A stretch of DNA of 58,225 nt from Myxococcales bacterium (GTDB taxonomy: Bacteria > Myxococcota_A > Polyangia > Polyangiales > Polyangiaceae). Below the pieces are notes generated by a model. It had not been told where the DNA came from, did not search any database, and worked only from the letters and a program-made list of their open reading frames with translations. The stretch spans positions 1 to 58,225 of the forward strand of contig JAEUKE010000013.1 of NCBI GenBank assembly GCA_016794345.1, read 5' to 3'. This document shows positions 1-8,381 of this stretch, in pieces. A program made the translations under genes and the position numbers. How positions within the stretch are numbered: position 1 is the first letter of the stretch; each line of letters starts with the position of its first letter.

Positions 1-818
1 GCGGGCAGCTGCGCCAAGACGAGCGCACGCGTCCGCTCGTCGGGCCAGTGTTTGATCGTCGCCGCGATGCGATCGATCTCGACCGCGTCCAGGCGGGCGA
101 AGAGGGCGCCGAGGTGGCGCGCGGCGACGAGCACGGCCTCCGCGCGCAGCGGGCCGTCGCTGCGACGCGCGAGCTCTTCGAGCAGAGAGAGCGCGCTCGC
201 GCGATGGAACCGGTTCGTCGAGTGGAGACGCGCGCGCAGGATGACGAGCCGCTCCACCGGCAGGGCGAGATCGATCGGCGCCGACTCGCCCAAGCTCGCG
301 ATCTCGGCCCGGGAGAGCACGAACGTGGAGTCGTGGCTCGCGTGCTCGAAGAGCGCTGCGAGCAGGCGCGCGGTGGCGTGTGTGAGGAGCGCACCGTCCG
401 ACCCGGCCGCGGCGACGACCCTTCGCCAGGCCTCGATCGTCCAGGCGGTCGTGGGACCCCCGAGCTGGCCCTCCGCGACGAGGCGGAGGTAGGAGGCCCG
501 AGGCGCGCCGGACCTCTCCTCCTCCGCGCTCGCGAGCATCATCGCGAGCTTCGGCTTCTGGCGTCGGAGCAGGTCGCGCGCAAACGGCAAGGCCGAGTCC
601 TCCGCCTCCCGCGCGGTCCTCCACACCGAGCACAGATCGACGACCTCTCGCTCGTCGTCGAGCGCCACGGCGCACCGAAGCGCGCCGTGTGCGGCCTTGG
701 CGCGGACATCGGGCGGACCGGCGAAGAGCCGCTTGTAGGAGGCGAGGGCGACGTAAGGTCCGACGCTCTGCTCCAGGCTCTCCGCTGCCCGGAGCCCGAT
801 GTCGTCGAAGAAGCTCAC
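1..818 (-). CDS. Hypothetical protein, fourth gene of the Hsp70 operon (3' end outside window)
   Basis: The reading frame is open from a GTG at 818 to the window edge, giving about 272 residues without a stop. It begins VSFFDDIGLRAAESLEQ. I recognise no family. The sequence is Ala/Leu/Arg-rich and predicted largely helical, with repeated Leu/Ala helices such as LLTHATARLLAALFEHAS and ALSLLEELARRSDG, consistent with a helical-repeat (HEAT/TPR-like) scaffold. Its GTG overlaps the TGA of the upstream Hsp70 gene by 4 nt (GTGA), so the two are probably translationally coupled. The position suggests a partner or co-factor of that chaperone, which is inference only. The C-terminus is missing. Confidence 0.75.
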   Translation of the reverse strand, partial: MSFFDDIGLRAAESLEQSVGPYVALASYKRLFAGPPDVRAKAAHGALRCAVALDDEREVVDLCSVWRTAREAEDSALPFARDLLRRQKPKLAMMLASAEEERSGAPRASYLRLVAEGQLGGPTTAWTIEAWRRVVAAAGSDGALLTHATARLLAALFEHASHDSTFVLSRAEIASLGESAPIDLALPVERLVILRARLHSTNRFHRASALSLLEELARRSDGPLRAEAVLVAARHLGALFARLDAVEIDRIAATIKHWPDERTRALVLAQLP

Positions 819-3406
819 CGCGGGCCGCCGCCTCGTTCCGTGACGAGCCCGAGCGAGGGCAGGCGCTCGAAGGCGGCCTCGATGCGCTCGAGCTCGCCGC
901 TCGCCTGCTCGATCTTGCGGCGGGCCTCGACCGGATCGCCGAGCCCGGCCTCCTCGAGCGGGCTGATCACGGCGTCGACCTTGACGCGCAGCGCGTCGAT
1001 CAATCGATCTCGCTCGGCCGATTGAATGGCGGCGACGTCGCTGGCGGCGGAGACGACGAAATCCACCAGGTCTCGCTCGACGCGCGTCCGCCAGCGCGAC
1101 ACGTTCGTCAGCCTCTGCTGGACGTACGCGGGGTCGTCAAGGCGTCGGGTCGCGAACTCTTCCTGCACGGCGGTCTCGTACAGGGCCTGCACCTCGCTGC
1201 AGACGCGACGCCAGGTGGGCGCGTCCACGGCTTCGTACGCCCGCGCCGCCCGCTCTTCGAGATCACGAATGCGGTCCTCCCAGGCGCTTCGGTCGAGGCC
1301 CACCAGGACACCGTGGCTGCGGAACACGACGCGTCGCAGGGCGTCGAGCTCGCCTTCGAAATGGTGCATGGGCGGGTGGAGTGGGTCCGCCGGATCTCCG
1401 GCGTATTCGTCGAGCAAGCGGCGGAGATTGGTGGAGAGCGCGGAGAGCTTGGCGGGATCGGTGTGGATGACCTCCCGGATGCCGGCGATCAAATGGTCCG
1501 CCTCGCGACGGAACACGTCGCCCAGGCCACCCCAGAGGTTCTTGCGGGCGCGCTCCGCCTCGTCGAGCAGGTCTTCCACGGCGCCTGCGCGGTCGACCTC
1601 CATCTGGGGCGCGGGCTCCACGGTCGCCCAGAGCTCTTGCTGGCCGATGAGCGCGCGGGCCTCGATGCGCATCGCCTCGTCGCACTTGAGCGTGAGCTCG
1701 ACAGGCGTGCCAACGGGCAGATCTCGGTCGACGGTGAGCGCGAGCGTCTTGATGGGCAGCCTGCCCTGGAGCAGCCGAAGGACGACCGTCCCGCTCTGGT
1801 CGGCGGTGTAGAACGTGTGCTTCGACTCGGCGGGCAGTCCCGTGCCGCGCTCGAGGAGCACGCGGCGCTCCCGGCGGCCGGCCTTGATCACCTCGAGGCC
1901 GATGTCTTTTGCGATCACGCTCGCGCGGCTGAGGCCGGTCGCGCGCGGGCGGAGCTCCCCCCGGTAGACCACGAACGGGATCGACGCGAGCTTGGTGTCG
2001 TCCGCGCCGAGGAGGTCGACCGCGAGCTCCGCGTCCGCGCTGCCCGCGGGGGTGACGTCCAATCGAAGCGGAGCGGTGCGCTCCTCGCCGAGTTGCGCCT
2101 CCGCCAGGGTGGCGTCGCCGTCTTTGACGGCGAGCTTGTCGGCGCCCGCCGGGGCCGCGTCCACGCGGATGCCCAGCCTTATCTTCGCGCCCGCGGTCAC
2201 AAGCGGCGTCGTGAACGTCACCCGGGCAGGAGGCTCGCTCGTCGCGATGGTGAGCCCGCCGACCTGAGCGGCGTGTACGGCCGCGCCGAGGGCAACGATC
2301 GTGTCGACCTCGTCCGAGAGAGGCTCCTTCGAGCGGCTCGCCGAGGCGAGGGCTTCGGTCACCCGCCGCGTCACGAGGGGGACGCGCGTCGAGCCGCCGA
2401 CAAGGATGACGTGGTCGATGGCGTCGATCCCGACGTCGGCCGTCTCCTTGCTCCGCTCGAGCGCGCGTGTCGCGCAGGCGATCGTGCGCTCGACGAGATC
2501 CGCAATGGTGCTCTCGTAGTCCGCCCGGCCGATCTCGGACTCGAACGAGACCGACTCGCCGTTCTGGTCTTCGAACAGATCCTGCTTGGAGACGTTCACG
2601 ACCTCGCTCGTGGAGAGGCTCTCCTTGATCTCCTGCGCGAGGTGCACGAGTCGCTCGAATCGGTGGCGGTCCTCCACGCTCTCGCGGATGTCGAGATCGA
2701 GGGCATAGCCGCGAGTGACGAGGTCTTTTCGAAGCCTCTCGGCGAAGCGGCGATCGAAGTCGTCCCCGCCGAGGTAGTTGTCGCCGTCGATCGCGAGCAC
2801 CTGATATTCGCCCGCCACGCACCGCAGGATGGAGACGTCGAAGGTCCCGCCGCCGAGGTCGTAGACGAGGAAGTTGCCGCCTTCGATCTTGTTCTTCCAC
2901 GTGTGGTAGATCGCGGCCGCCGTCGGCTCCTGGAGAATGCCGACCACGTCGAGACCTGCGAGAACACCCGCCGCGCGGGTCGCCTCCACCTGCGGAGCGT
3001 CGAAGTAGGCGGGCACGGTGATGACGGCGCGGTCGACGCGCGTCTGGATCCCCTCATTCGCCTTCTCCGCCAGAAACGACGTCATCGCGGCGCGGAGCTC
3101 ACCGAGGATCTTGCCGGAGACCTCGGCGGGCGTGAGCTCGTGAGGGCCGACCGAGACCTTCACTTGCTGGCCCATTCGACGCTTGACCGACTCGATCGGC
3201 GGCGGCTCCTTGCCGCGGCGCGCGCGCGCGGCGCGCCCTACGACGAATGTCTTCTTTGTCGGATCCCACGCGACCGCGCTGGGCACCGTGCGGCGGCCGA
3301 ACTTGTCGGCGTAGACGAGGATCTCGCGCTCGGAGGGGACGAGCATGGCGATCTCCGAGTTCGTGGTTCCGAGGTCGATTCCGACGGCGCGGTCGAGGAT
3401 GATCAT
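815..3406 (-). CDS. Hsp70 (DnaK)-family protein with an extra beta domain
   Basis: 863 aa, against about 610-640 for housekeeping DnaK. The nucleotide-binding domain covers about residues 6-385, with phosphate loop 1 DLGTTNS (11-17), phosphate loop 2 DLGGGTFDVS (183-192) and the adenosine motif ILVGGSTR (334-341), so ATPase activity is likely intact. Residues about 393-483 look like an inserted Ig-like beta domain. A degenerate substrate-binding beta domain follows (about 493-600), then a long charged helical tail (605-863) instead of the short DnaK lid and EEVD-type end. The start ATG overlaps the stop of the 126-aa gene upstream (ATGA). It sits in a four-gene overlapping operon without grpE or classical dnaJ, so it is a specialised Hsp70 rather than the housekeeping chaperone. 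Confidence 0.93.
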   Translation of the reverse strand: MIILDRAVGIDLGTTNSEIAMLVPSEREILVYADKFGRRTVPSAVAWDPTKKTFVVGRAARARRGKEPPPIESVKRRMGQQVKVSVGPHELTPAEVSGKILGELRAAMTSFLAEKANEGIQTRVDRAVITVPAYFDAPQVEATRAAGVLAGLDVVGILQEPTAAAIYHTWKNKIEGGNFLVYDLGGGTFDVSILRCVAGEYQVLAIDGDNYLGGDDFDRRFAERLRKDLVTRGYALDLDIRESVEDRHRFERLVHLAQEIKESLSTSEVVNVSKQDLFEDQNGESVSFESEIGRADYESTIADLVERTIACATRALERSKETADVGIDAIDHVILVGGSTRVPLVTRRVTEALASASRSKEPLSDEVDTIVALGAAVHAAQVGGLTIATSEPPARVTFTTPLVTAGAKIRLGIRVDAAPAGADKLAVKDGDATLAEAQLGEERTAPLRLDVTPAGSADAELAVDLLGADDTKLASIPFVVYRGELRPRATGLSRASVIAKDIGLEVIKAGRRERRVLLERGTGLPAESKHTFYTADQSGTVVLRLLQGRLPIKTLALTVDRDLPVGTPVELTLKCDEAMRIEARALIGQQELWATVEPAPQMEVDRAGAVEDLLDEAERARKNLWGGLGDVFRREADHLIAGIREVIHTDPAKLSALSTNLRRLLDEYAGDPADPLHPPMHHFEGELDALRRVVFRSHGVLVGLDRSAWEDRIRDLEERAARAYEAVDAPTWRRVCSEVQALYETAVQEEFATRRLDDPAYVQQRLTNVSRWRTRVERDLVDFVVSAASDVAAIQSAERDRLIDALRVKVDAVISPLEEAGLGDPVEARRKIEQASGELERIEAAFERLPSLGLVTERGGGPR

Positions 3407-3783
3407 CGATTGTGTTCCTGCACGAGAGGGTCTTCGAGGATGGGGACTGTGGACGAAGGCAGAGGCCGGACCGCGGCGCTCGACAGCGCGGGGACGACGC
3501 CGGCGAGCGGCAATGCGTCGAGGAGCGAGGGGCTCGGCTCGGCCTCCGCCGGGAGCCGCGTCGCCGGCGGTGGGAACGCCTCCGGCGCGGGGGTCTCGGG
3601 GACGAACGTGGTGATCGCGGCGGCGATGCGGCTGCGCGGATGCAGCGTGAGCGCCTCCCAGAGCGCGCGGAGCTCCTTCTTTCGAGGCTCGTCGGCGTCC
3701 TCCGAGAGCTCGCGCACGCGCTCGGTGATCTGCGCGATGGTGGCGAGCGGATCGACGCCCAGCGCTTCGAACGGGTTGGTCAT
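3403..3783 (-). CDS. Small protein with a J-domain-like N-terminus lacking HPD
   Basis: 126 aa. The N-terminus (NPFEALGVDPLATIAQITER, then a charged helix and LWEALTLHPRSR) resembles the opening of a DnaJ J-domain (NPYEVLGVPPDAT...). The HPD tripeptide needed to stimulate Hsp70 ATPase is not visible. The rest is Pro/Ala-rich and probably disordered. Both ends overlap the neighbours by 4 nt (ATGA upstream and downstream), so it is translated with the Hsp70 gene. It may be a J-like adaptor that docks on the neighbouring Hsp70 without the canonical trigger. The J-domain assignment is only a resemblance. Confidence 0.7.
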   Translation of the reverse strand: MTNPFEALGVDPLATIAQITERVRELSEDADEPRKKELRALWEALTLHPRSRIAAAITTFVPETPAPEAFPPPATRLPAEAEPSPSLLDALPLAGVVPALSSAAVRPLPSSTVPILEDPLVQEHNR

Positions 3784-5033
3784 GGGGAGCCCCACCGCGC
3801 TCGCGCGTCCGCGAGGCGCTGGCGCGCCTCGGGGATGGCTTTGCTCTGCGGGTACGTGTCCTCCGCGCGTTGCACGAGGCGCGTCGCCTCGGCGATGTCC
3901 GTCTTGGCGCTGAAGAAGCTCGTCTGATCGAGCAGGCCGATGGCGCGGCGCGCACACAGGTGCGCCAGGACGAGCCGGCCGTTGCGGTGGCTGGGGCAGA
4001 GCCGGAGCGCGCGCTCGGCGAGGAGCCACTCCTTGTTCTTGTCCTTCTCCGTCTCCGACAAGAAGACGAACATCTGGGCGCAGTCTGCCGCATAAGCGAG
4101 GTGCCGGACCGGATCGCGCAAGATGCGCGCCTCCATGGACTCGAAGAGCGGAATGCAAGGCGTGAGCATGGCGCGCAACGTGTCCCAGCTCGATTGTTTG
4201 TAGATGGGCCAGGCGAGCTCCGTGATCTGGTCCATCGCGAAGTGCTCCACCGCTTCGTCGCAGCCGGACCAGGCCCAGGCAGAGGCGACACGCTCCAGCA
4301 TGGGGCGCGCGTGTGCGCCGCCGTCCTCTCGCGTCTTGAGCTCGGCCGCCTCATCGGACATGGGCGCGAGGGCCTCGTCGACGACCAGGGCGCGGATCGA
4401 GTCGGCGCGGGCGACGTAGGAACGCGCGGCGGTCGCGTCGAGGCCGGCCAGGTTCGCGGCCGACTGGACACGCCCGAGCGACGCGAGGGCGCGCGCCGAC
4501 CGAGGCGAGAGCTCGCGCGCGCCCGCGAGGGCGGATTCGCGCAGCTCGTCGAAGAAGCCGAGCGCGGCCGTGCGCGCCATCGTCTCGGCCTCGTCCGGCT
4601 TGGCACCGTGTGCGAGGCGACGGCCCAGGGAAGCGAGGTAGGTCCGTTCGTCGTCGAGCGCGAGCCAGGCGGCCATGGATCGGACGCTCGCGAGCGCGGC
4701 GTGATCTTCCCCCTCTGGGCCGGCGAGCGCCCAGGCCGCCGCGAGGCGGCCGAAGTAGACGGCCGACGCGTGCACGAACGGCGCGGGCAGGTCGCGGTAC
4801 CGGTCCACGAGCAGCCGCGCGGCGAGCGATCGTGCGTCGCCCCTCGCGGCCGCGACGACCGCTGCCGCTCCGTCGGAGAGCTTGCGGGTCGCGGCGGCGA
4901 GCGCAAACGCGGCGCCGGCCGGGACGGGCGCGTCCTCCGGAGCCTGGAGCCGCCAAAGGTGCGCCACCGCCGCCTCGTCCTCGAGGTGGACGAGCAAGGC
5001 CTCGTCTTCGGGGCGCCACACGACTTGGAACAT
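3780..5033 (-). CDS. Hypothetical helical-repeat protein, first gene of the Hsp70 operon
   Basis: 417 aa starting MFQVVWRPEDEALLVHLED. The first ~80 residues look like a small mixed fold. The remainder is Ala/Leu/Arg-rich helix, ending in a TPR-like C-terminal third (ALRLCPSHRNGRLVLAHLCA, then a helix pair ending DTYPQSKAIPEARQRL). I recognise no catalytic motif and no signal peptide, so it is probably cytoplasmic. The ATG at 5033 was chosen because the frame upstream runs into the intergenic hairpins. A TANNNT-like TACACT lies 13 nt before it. The stop overlaps the start of the J-like gene. It is the promoter-proximal gene of the four-gene operon. Confidence 0.85.
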   Translation of the reverse strand: MFQVVWRPEDEALLVHLEDEAAVAHLWRLQAPEDAPVPAGAAFALAAATRKLSDGAAAVVAAARGDARSLAARLLVDRYRDLPAPFVHASAVYFGRLAAAWALAGPEGEDHAALASVRSMAAWLALDDERTYLASLGRRLAHGAKPDEAETMARTAALGFFDELRESALAGARELSPRSARALASLGRVQSAANLAGLDATAARSYVARADSIRALVVDEALAPMSDEAAELKTREDGGAHARPMLERVASAWAWSGCDEAVEHFAMDQITELAWPIYKQSSWDTLRAMLTPCIPLFESMEARILRDPVRHLAYAADCAQMFVFLSETEKDKNKEWLLAERALRLCPSHRNGRLVLAHLCARRAIGLLDQTSFFSAKTDIAEATRLVQRAEDTYPQSKAIPEARQRLADARARWGSP

Positions 5034-5060
5034 TCCGGGGGTCGGAAGTGTACTGCTACA

Positions 5061-5092
5061 CCGAGGACCGAATGCCCTGATTCGGTCCTCGG
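5061..5092. repeat. Perfect 13-bp inverted repeat in the divergent intergenic region
   Basis: Left arm CCGAGGACCGAAT (5061-5073), loop GCCCTG (5074-5079), right arm at 5080-5092, all 13 pairs perfect. There is no T-tract on either side, and the two flanking genes diverge (starts at 5033 and 5221), so a terminator role is unlikely. An 11-nt direct repeat, GGTCGGAAGTG, flanks it (5040-5050 and 5091-5101). Confidence 0.85.
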
Positions 5093-5127
5093 TCGGAAGT
5101 GAGGACCGCCGGATGCAGAGAGTACGC

Positions 5128-5182
5128 CTGTGCGCCGCTTCCGCGACCCTCACCCCTTGGGGGTCGCGGAAGCGGCGCACAG
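5128..5182. repeat. Perfect 22-bp inverted repeat in the divergent intergenic region
   Basis: The left arm at 5128-5149 pairs with 5161-5182 in all 22 positions. The loop at 5150-5160 is TCACCCCTTGG. Together with the 13-bp hairpin just upstream it occupies most of the gap between the Hsp70 operon and the divergent membrane-protein gene. It is too long for an ordinary repressor operator. A mobile palindrome (REP/MITE-like) or a structured leader RNA are the alternatives. Confidence 0.88.
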
Positions 5183-5220
5183 TCACCGCATCCGAATCGC
5201 GGTAAGGTCGGGTTCCCGCG

Positions 5221-6234
5221 ATGACCTCGGCGACGAGCTGCAAGCACCACCCCACCGTCGTAGCGATCGCTCGCTGCAGTCGCTGCGGGCAGCTGCTCTG
5301 CGACGAGTGCTACGAGCTCCTCGTCGACGATCGACCTGCGTGTCGGGTCTGCGGGTACGAGGCGTCGACCCGGCAGCAGCGGCGAGTCTCGCTCGCGGCG
5401 ACGTTCCTCGGGCTCGGGTTGGGCCTCTCGTATTGGCTCTGGAAGAGCCCGAGCACCCACGAATCGTTCGGCGCGCTCGCGTGGCTCATCGGCGGCGCGG
5501 TGGTCATCGTGGCGGTGCTCATCCTCGCGTTCTGGGATCGTGGCGGCGCTCGAGCAGCGCGACGCGACCGCGACGTCGAGGACGACGACCCCGAGGTCCT
5601 GCTCGCGGGGCCCGCGCACCCGTATCGCGCGCGTGTTCGAAAGGCCGCGGTGCGGCTCGGCCCGCGGGTCTCGGGGAGCGCGACCGTGGCCATCCTCGGC
5701 GCCGCTTTTCTCCTCGCCGCCGTCGTGCTGCCGCTCTCGTTCGATCTCGCCCGATGGGTCGAGGTGGAGCTCGTGCTCGGGGCGTGGTGGGCCGCGCTCG
5801 GCGCAACCTTCTCCGTCTTGCTCTATCGCGGGTTCCGGCTCCGTGACGACGGCGTGTTCGTCCCGTTCTGGCAGAGGCGGCGCGAGGCGGGGAGCAGCAC
5901 CGAAGGCGGGGGCTCGAGCCTGGGCTGGCTGGACTCGTGCGGCTGTGACGGGTGCTCGGGGGTGGACGGCGAGGGGGCCCTCTTCGCGCTCGCGCTGGCC
6001 GTCGTCCTGGCGGTGCTGTTCGGAGCCGCGTGGGTCGTGGCGGAGCTCGCGTTACCCCTCGTGCTCTTCGCCGGCTACGCGGTGCTGCACCGGGCGCTCA
6101 CCCGCGTCGCCCACGACACACACGACTGCACGGGCAACCTCGGCCGCTCGGTGGGCTGGGGCATCGCGTGGTCGACGATGTACCTCGTGCCGCTCGCCAC
6201 GATCGTGTGGTCGGTGCACCTCGCGACGCGTTGA
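5221..6234 (+). CDS. Membrane protein with N-terminal B-box-like zinc finger
   Basis: 337 aa. Residues 7-44 carry Cys/His pairs of a B-box-type zinc finger: C7..H9, then CSRC, CDEC and CRVC pairs (about residues 19-44). Hydrophobic segments follow at about 57-72, 84-103, 155-175, 180-200, 250-285 and 310-333, so the protein is polytopic. A cysteine pair in CGCDGCSG lies in a soluble loop. Proteins with this layout are common and uncharacterised in myxobacteria. It is divergent from the Hsp70 operon. The TAAGGT hexamer 12 nt before the ATG is the likely -10. The stop codon abuts the stop of the opposing gene at 6235 with no spacer. Confidence 0.88.
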   Translation: MTSATSCKHHPTVVAIARCSRCGQLLCDECYELLVDDRPACRVCGYEASTRQQRRVSLAATFLGLGLGLSYWLWKSPSTHESFGALAWLIGGAVVIVAVLILAFWDRGGARAARRDRDVEDDDPEVLLAGPAHPYRARVRKAAVRLGPRVSGSATVAILGAAFLLAAVVLPLSFDLARWVEVELVLGAWWAALGATFSVLLYRGFRLRDDGVFVPFWQRRREAGSSTEGGGSSLGWLDSCGCDGCSGVDGEGALFALALAVVLAVLFGAAWVVAELALPLVLFAGYAVLHRALTRVAHDTHDCTGNLGRSVGWGIAWSTMYLVPLATIVWSVHLATR

Positions 6235-6978
6235 CTACCGCCGCCGGCGTCGACCCCGCAGCGCGACGACGCCGGCCGGGACCGGGTCGGGCTCGAGCGG
6301 CGGCAGCACGAGGACGAGGCGCTCCACGCGCTGCAGCGAGTCGCGAACCGCGCGCTCGGCGCGGATCTCGTCGAAGGCGTGGTCGAACACCACACCGAGC
6401 ACGTAGATCCCGGCGAACGATCGCACGACGTAGCCGAACGTCTCCTCGCGCAGGCTGAGGGCGAGGTGCCCGCCCCGGTGCAGCGCGGCCATCTGCGGGA
6501 GCGCGCGCAGCTCCGCGATGGCGCGGAAGCGCAGCTCGCGCGCCTTCACCGCTTCCTCCTCGGTGTCGTCGTCGTCCGTGGCGCTGGCCCAGACGACCGG
6601 CGAGTGCGCATCGATGACAGTGGCGTCAGCACCCCGGCTCCGCTTCACGAGCGCGCGGAGCTCCTTCTTGAGCGAGAGGGCGGGGGGCTCGCGGCGCTTC
6701 TGCTGCGCCTCCTGGCCGGTCAGCCCTTCGAACGCGCCCACGAGCATCTCGAGCCGTCGCGTCATCGCCTGCACGTCGTCCGGGGTGTCGGGGAAGACGG
6801 CCTCCACGAACCTCCCGTCGGGCAGCTCGACTGCGACCGCGTCCTCCTCGGGCGCCTCGCCCTCGTCGTGGAACGTGACCGACTTGGCTCCCAGCTCGCG
6901 TTTGACCAAGGCGACGAAGCGCTTCGACGGATCCTCCGGCACGAGCACCATTTCGCACGGGTCGGCCCCGGGGTCCAT
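6235..6978 (-). CDS. Roadblock/LC7-like domain protein (hypothetical)
   Basis: 247 aa. The C-terminal half (from about residue 95, with ADATVIDAHSPVVWAS, GGHLALSLREETFGYVV and SFAGIYVLGVVFD) has the strand-helix pattern of Roadblock/LC7 proteins, which in myxobacteria serve as regulators of small Ras-like GTPases such as MglA. The N-terminal part is acidic and may be a separate regulatory domain. I chose the ATG at 6978 over the GTG 3 nt upstream because GAGG sits 6 nt before it. The stop TAG directly abuts the stop of the convergent gene. No GTPase gene lies next to it. The domain call is by pattern only. Confidence 0.8.
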   Translation of the reverse strand: MDPGADPCEMVLVPEDPSKRFVALVKRELGAKSVTFHDEGEAPEEDAVAVELPDGRFVEAVFPDTPDDVQAMTRRLEMLVGAFEGLTGQEAQQKRREPPALSLKKELRALVKRSRGADATVIDAHSPVVWASATDDDDTEEEAVKARELRFRAIAELRALPQMAALHRGGHLALSLREETFGYVVRSFAGIYVLGVVFDHAFDEIRAERAVRDSLQRVERLVLVLPPLEPDPVPAGVVALRGRRRRR

Positions 6979-7006
6979 CACGGCCCTCTCTTTTCGAGCA
7001 CCCTGG

Positions 7007-7012
7007 TAGAGT
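7007..7012 (+). promoter_or_regulatory. TANNNT -10 element (TAGAGT), 7 nt before the GTG of the nucleoside transporter
   Basis: It reads TGGTAGAGTACC, and the spacer to the GTG is only 7 nt, which predicts a leaderless transcript. The same dozen bases read TACTCT on the other strand, which may serve the divergent gene starting at 6978. Confidence 0.55.
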
Positions 7013-7019
7013 ACCGCCC

Positions 7020-8354
7020 GTGCGCGGCGTCTCCCTCTTCGCCTCGGTCGTCAACGAGCCTGTCGGGATCGGCTATCGAGCGCTCTCCTTGCTCGGCATC
7101 GCCGTCATGGTGGGGCTCGCCTGGCTCATCAGCTTCGACCGCAAAGGCATCTCGTGGAGGCCCGTGCTCTGGGGCATCGGGCTCCAGGTCGTGCTCGCCG
7201 CCGTGGTGCTCACCCCGGCCGCGCAGGCTGTCTTCTTCGACTCGATCGACGCCGGCGTGCACCGGCTGCTCTCGTTCTCGGAGGCCGGCTCGACGTTCGT
7301 CTTCCAGTCCATCGAGCCCCACCGCGTGCTCGAACCCTCCGGCGAGAAGACGGACGTCATCGCGGGGCAGGTCTCGCCACCGGTGAAGACCTTCGCCTTC
7401 TGGGTGCTGCCGACGATCGTGTTCTTCTCGTCGCTGATGAGCGTCCTCTATCACGCGGGCGTCATGCAGCGCGTCGTGTACGGGCTCGCGTGGATCATGC
7501 AGCGCACCGCGCGCATCAGCGGGGCCGAGTCGCTCTCCACGGCGGCGAACATCTTCCTGGGGCAGACCGAGGCGCCGCTGACGGTGCGCCCCTACGTGGC
7601 GACGATGACGAACAGCGAGCTGTTCCTCGTCATGGTCGGCGGCTTCGCGACCGTCGCCGGCGGCGTCATGGCCGCCTACGTGAGCTTCCTGAAAGACATC
7701 CCCGGCATCGCGGGGCACCTGGTCACGGCCTCGATCATCGGCGCGCCGGCCTCGATCGCCGTCTCCAAGATCATGTTGCCCGAGCGGGAGGTCCCCCACA
7801 CGCAAGGCAAGCTGGACTTCGAGGTCAAGCGCATCCACGGCAACGTGCTCGAGGCCGCGGCGGACGGCGCGAGCGAAGGGATGAAGCTCTTCCTCAACGT
7901 CGTGGCGATGTTGCTCGCGTTCGTGGCGCTCGTGGCGATGGCCGACTACTTCCTGTCGCTCATCCCGCTCGCGGGTGAGCCGCTGAGCATGGCGCGCATC
8001 ATGGGGTGGCTCTTCTCACCCATCGCGTTCGCCATGGGCATCCCCTGGAACGAGGCGCAGATCGTCGGGCGCCTCCTGGGCGAGAAGCTCGTCCTCACCG
8101 AGTTCATCGCGTACATCCACCTGGGGCAGGTCGTGCAGTCGCCGACGATCGCCATCAGCCACCGCTCCGCCATCATCGCGAGCTACGCGCTCTGCGGCTT
8201 CGCGAACTTCGCGAGCATCGGCATCCAGCTGGGTGGCATCGGGGCCATGGCGCCGGATCGCATGAAGGACCTCTCGCGCATCGCGTTCCGCGCCATGCTC
8301 GCCGGCGCCATCGCGAACTGCATGATGGGCAACGTGGTGGGGCTCTTCTTGTAG
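7020..8354 (+). CDS. nupC: Concentrative nucleoside transporter (CNT/NupC family)
   Basis: 444 aa, about 10 hydrophobic segments. The substrate-site signature GQTEAPLTVRPYV (181-193) and the later ISHRSAIIASYALCGFANFA block are diagnostic of CNT proteins, which import nucleosides using an ion gradient. A large loop at about 75-120 precedes the core, as in NupC homologues. The GTG start at 7020 has no Shine-Dalgarno but has TAGAGT 7 nt upstream. No nucleoside catabolic genes lie nearby. Substrate preference (purine or pyrimidine) cannot be read from here. Confidence 0.93.
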   Translation: MRGVSLFASVVNEPVGIGYRALSLLGIAVMVGLAWLISFDRKGISWRPVLWGIGLQVVLAAVVLTPAAQAVFFDSIDAGVHRLLSFSEAGSTFVFQSIEPHRVLEPSGEKTDVIAGQVSPPVKTFAFWVLPTIVFFSSLMSVLYHAGVMQRVVYGLAWIMQRTARISGAESLSTAANIFLGQTEAPLTVRPYVATMTNSELFLVMVGGFATVAGGVMAAYVSFLKDIPGIAGHLVTASIIGAPASIAVSKIMLPEREVPHTQGKLDFEVKRIHGNVLEAAADGASEGMKLFLNVVAMLLAFVALVAMADYFLSLIPLAGEPLSMARIMGWLFSPIAFAMGIPWNEAQIVGRLLGEKLVLTEFIAYIHLGQVVQSPTIAISHRSAIIASYALCGFANFASIGIQLGGIGAMAPDRMKDLSRIAFRAMLAGAIANCMMGNVVGLFL

Positions 8355-8381
8355 GCAGAGCGGGGCCAAGCGGCGCGGCGG

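Noticed and set aside
689..3913. A 1074-codon open frame on the plus strand opposite the Hsp70 operon
   Set aside because: It is an antisense shadow in GC-rich DNA. The composition is Arg/Ala/Glu-rich without motifs, while the minus strand encodes a textbook Hsp70 ATPase domain.
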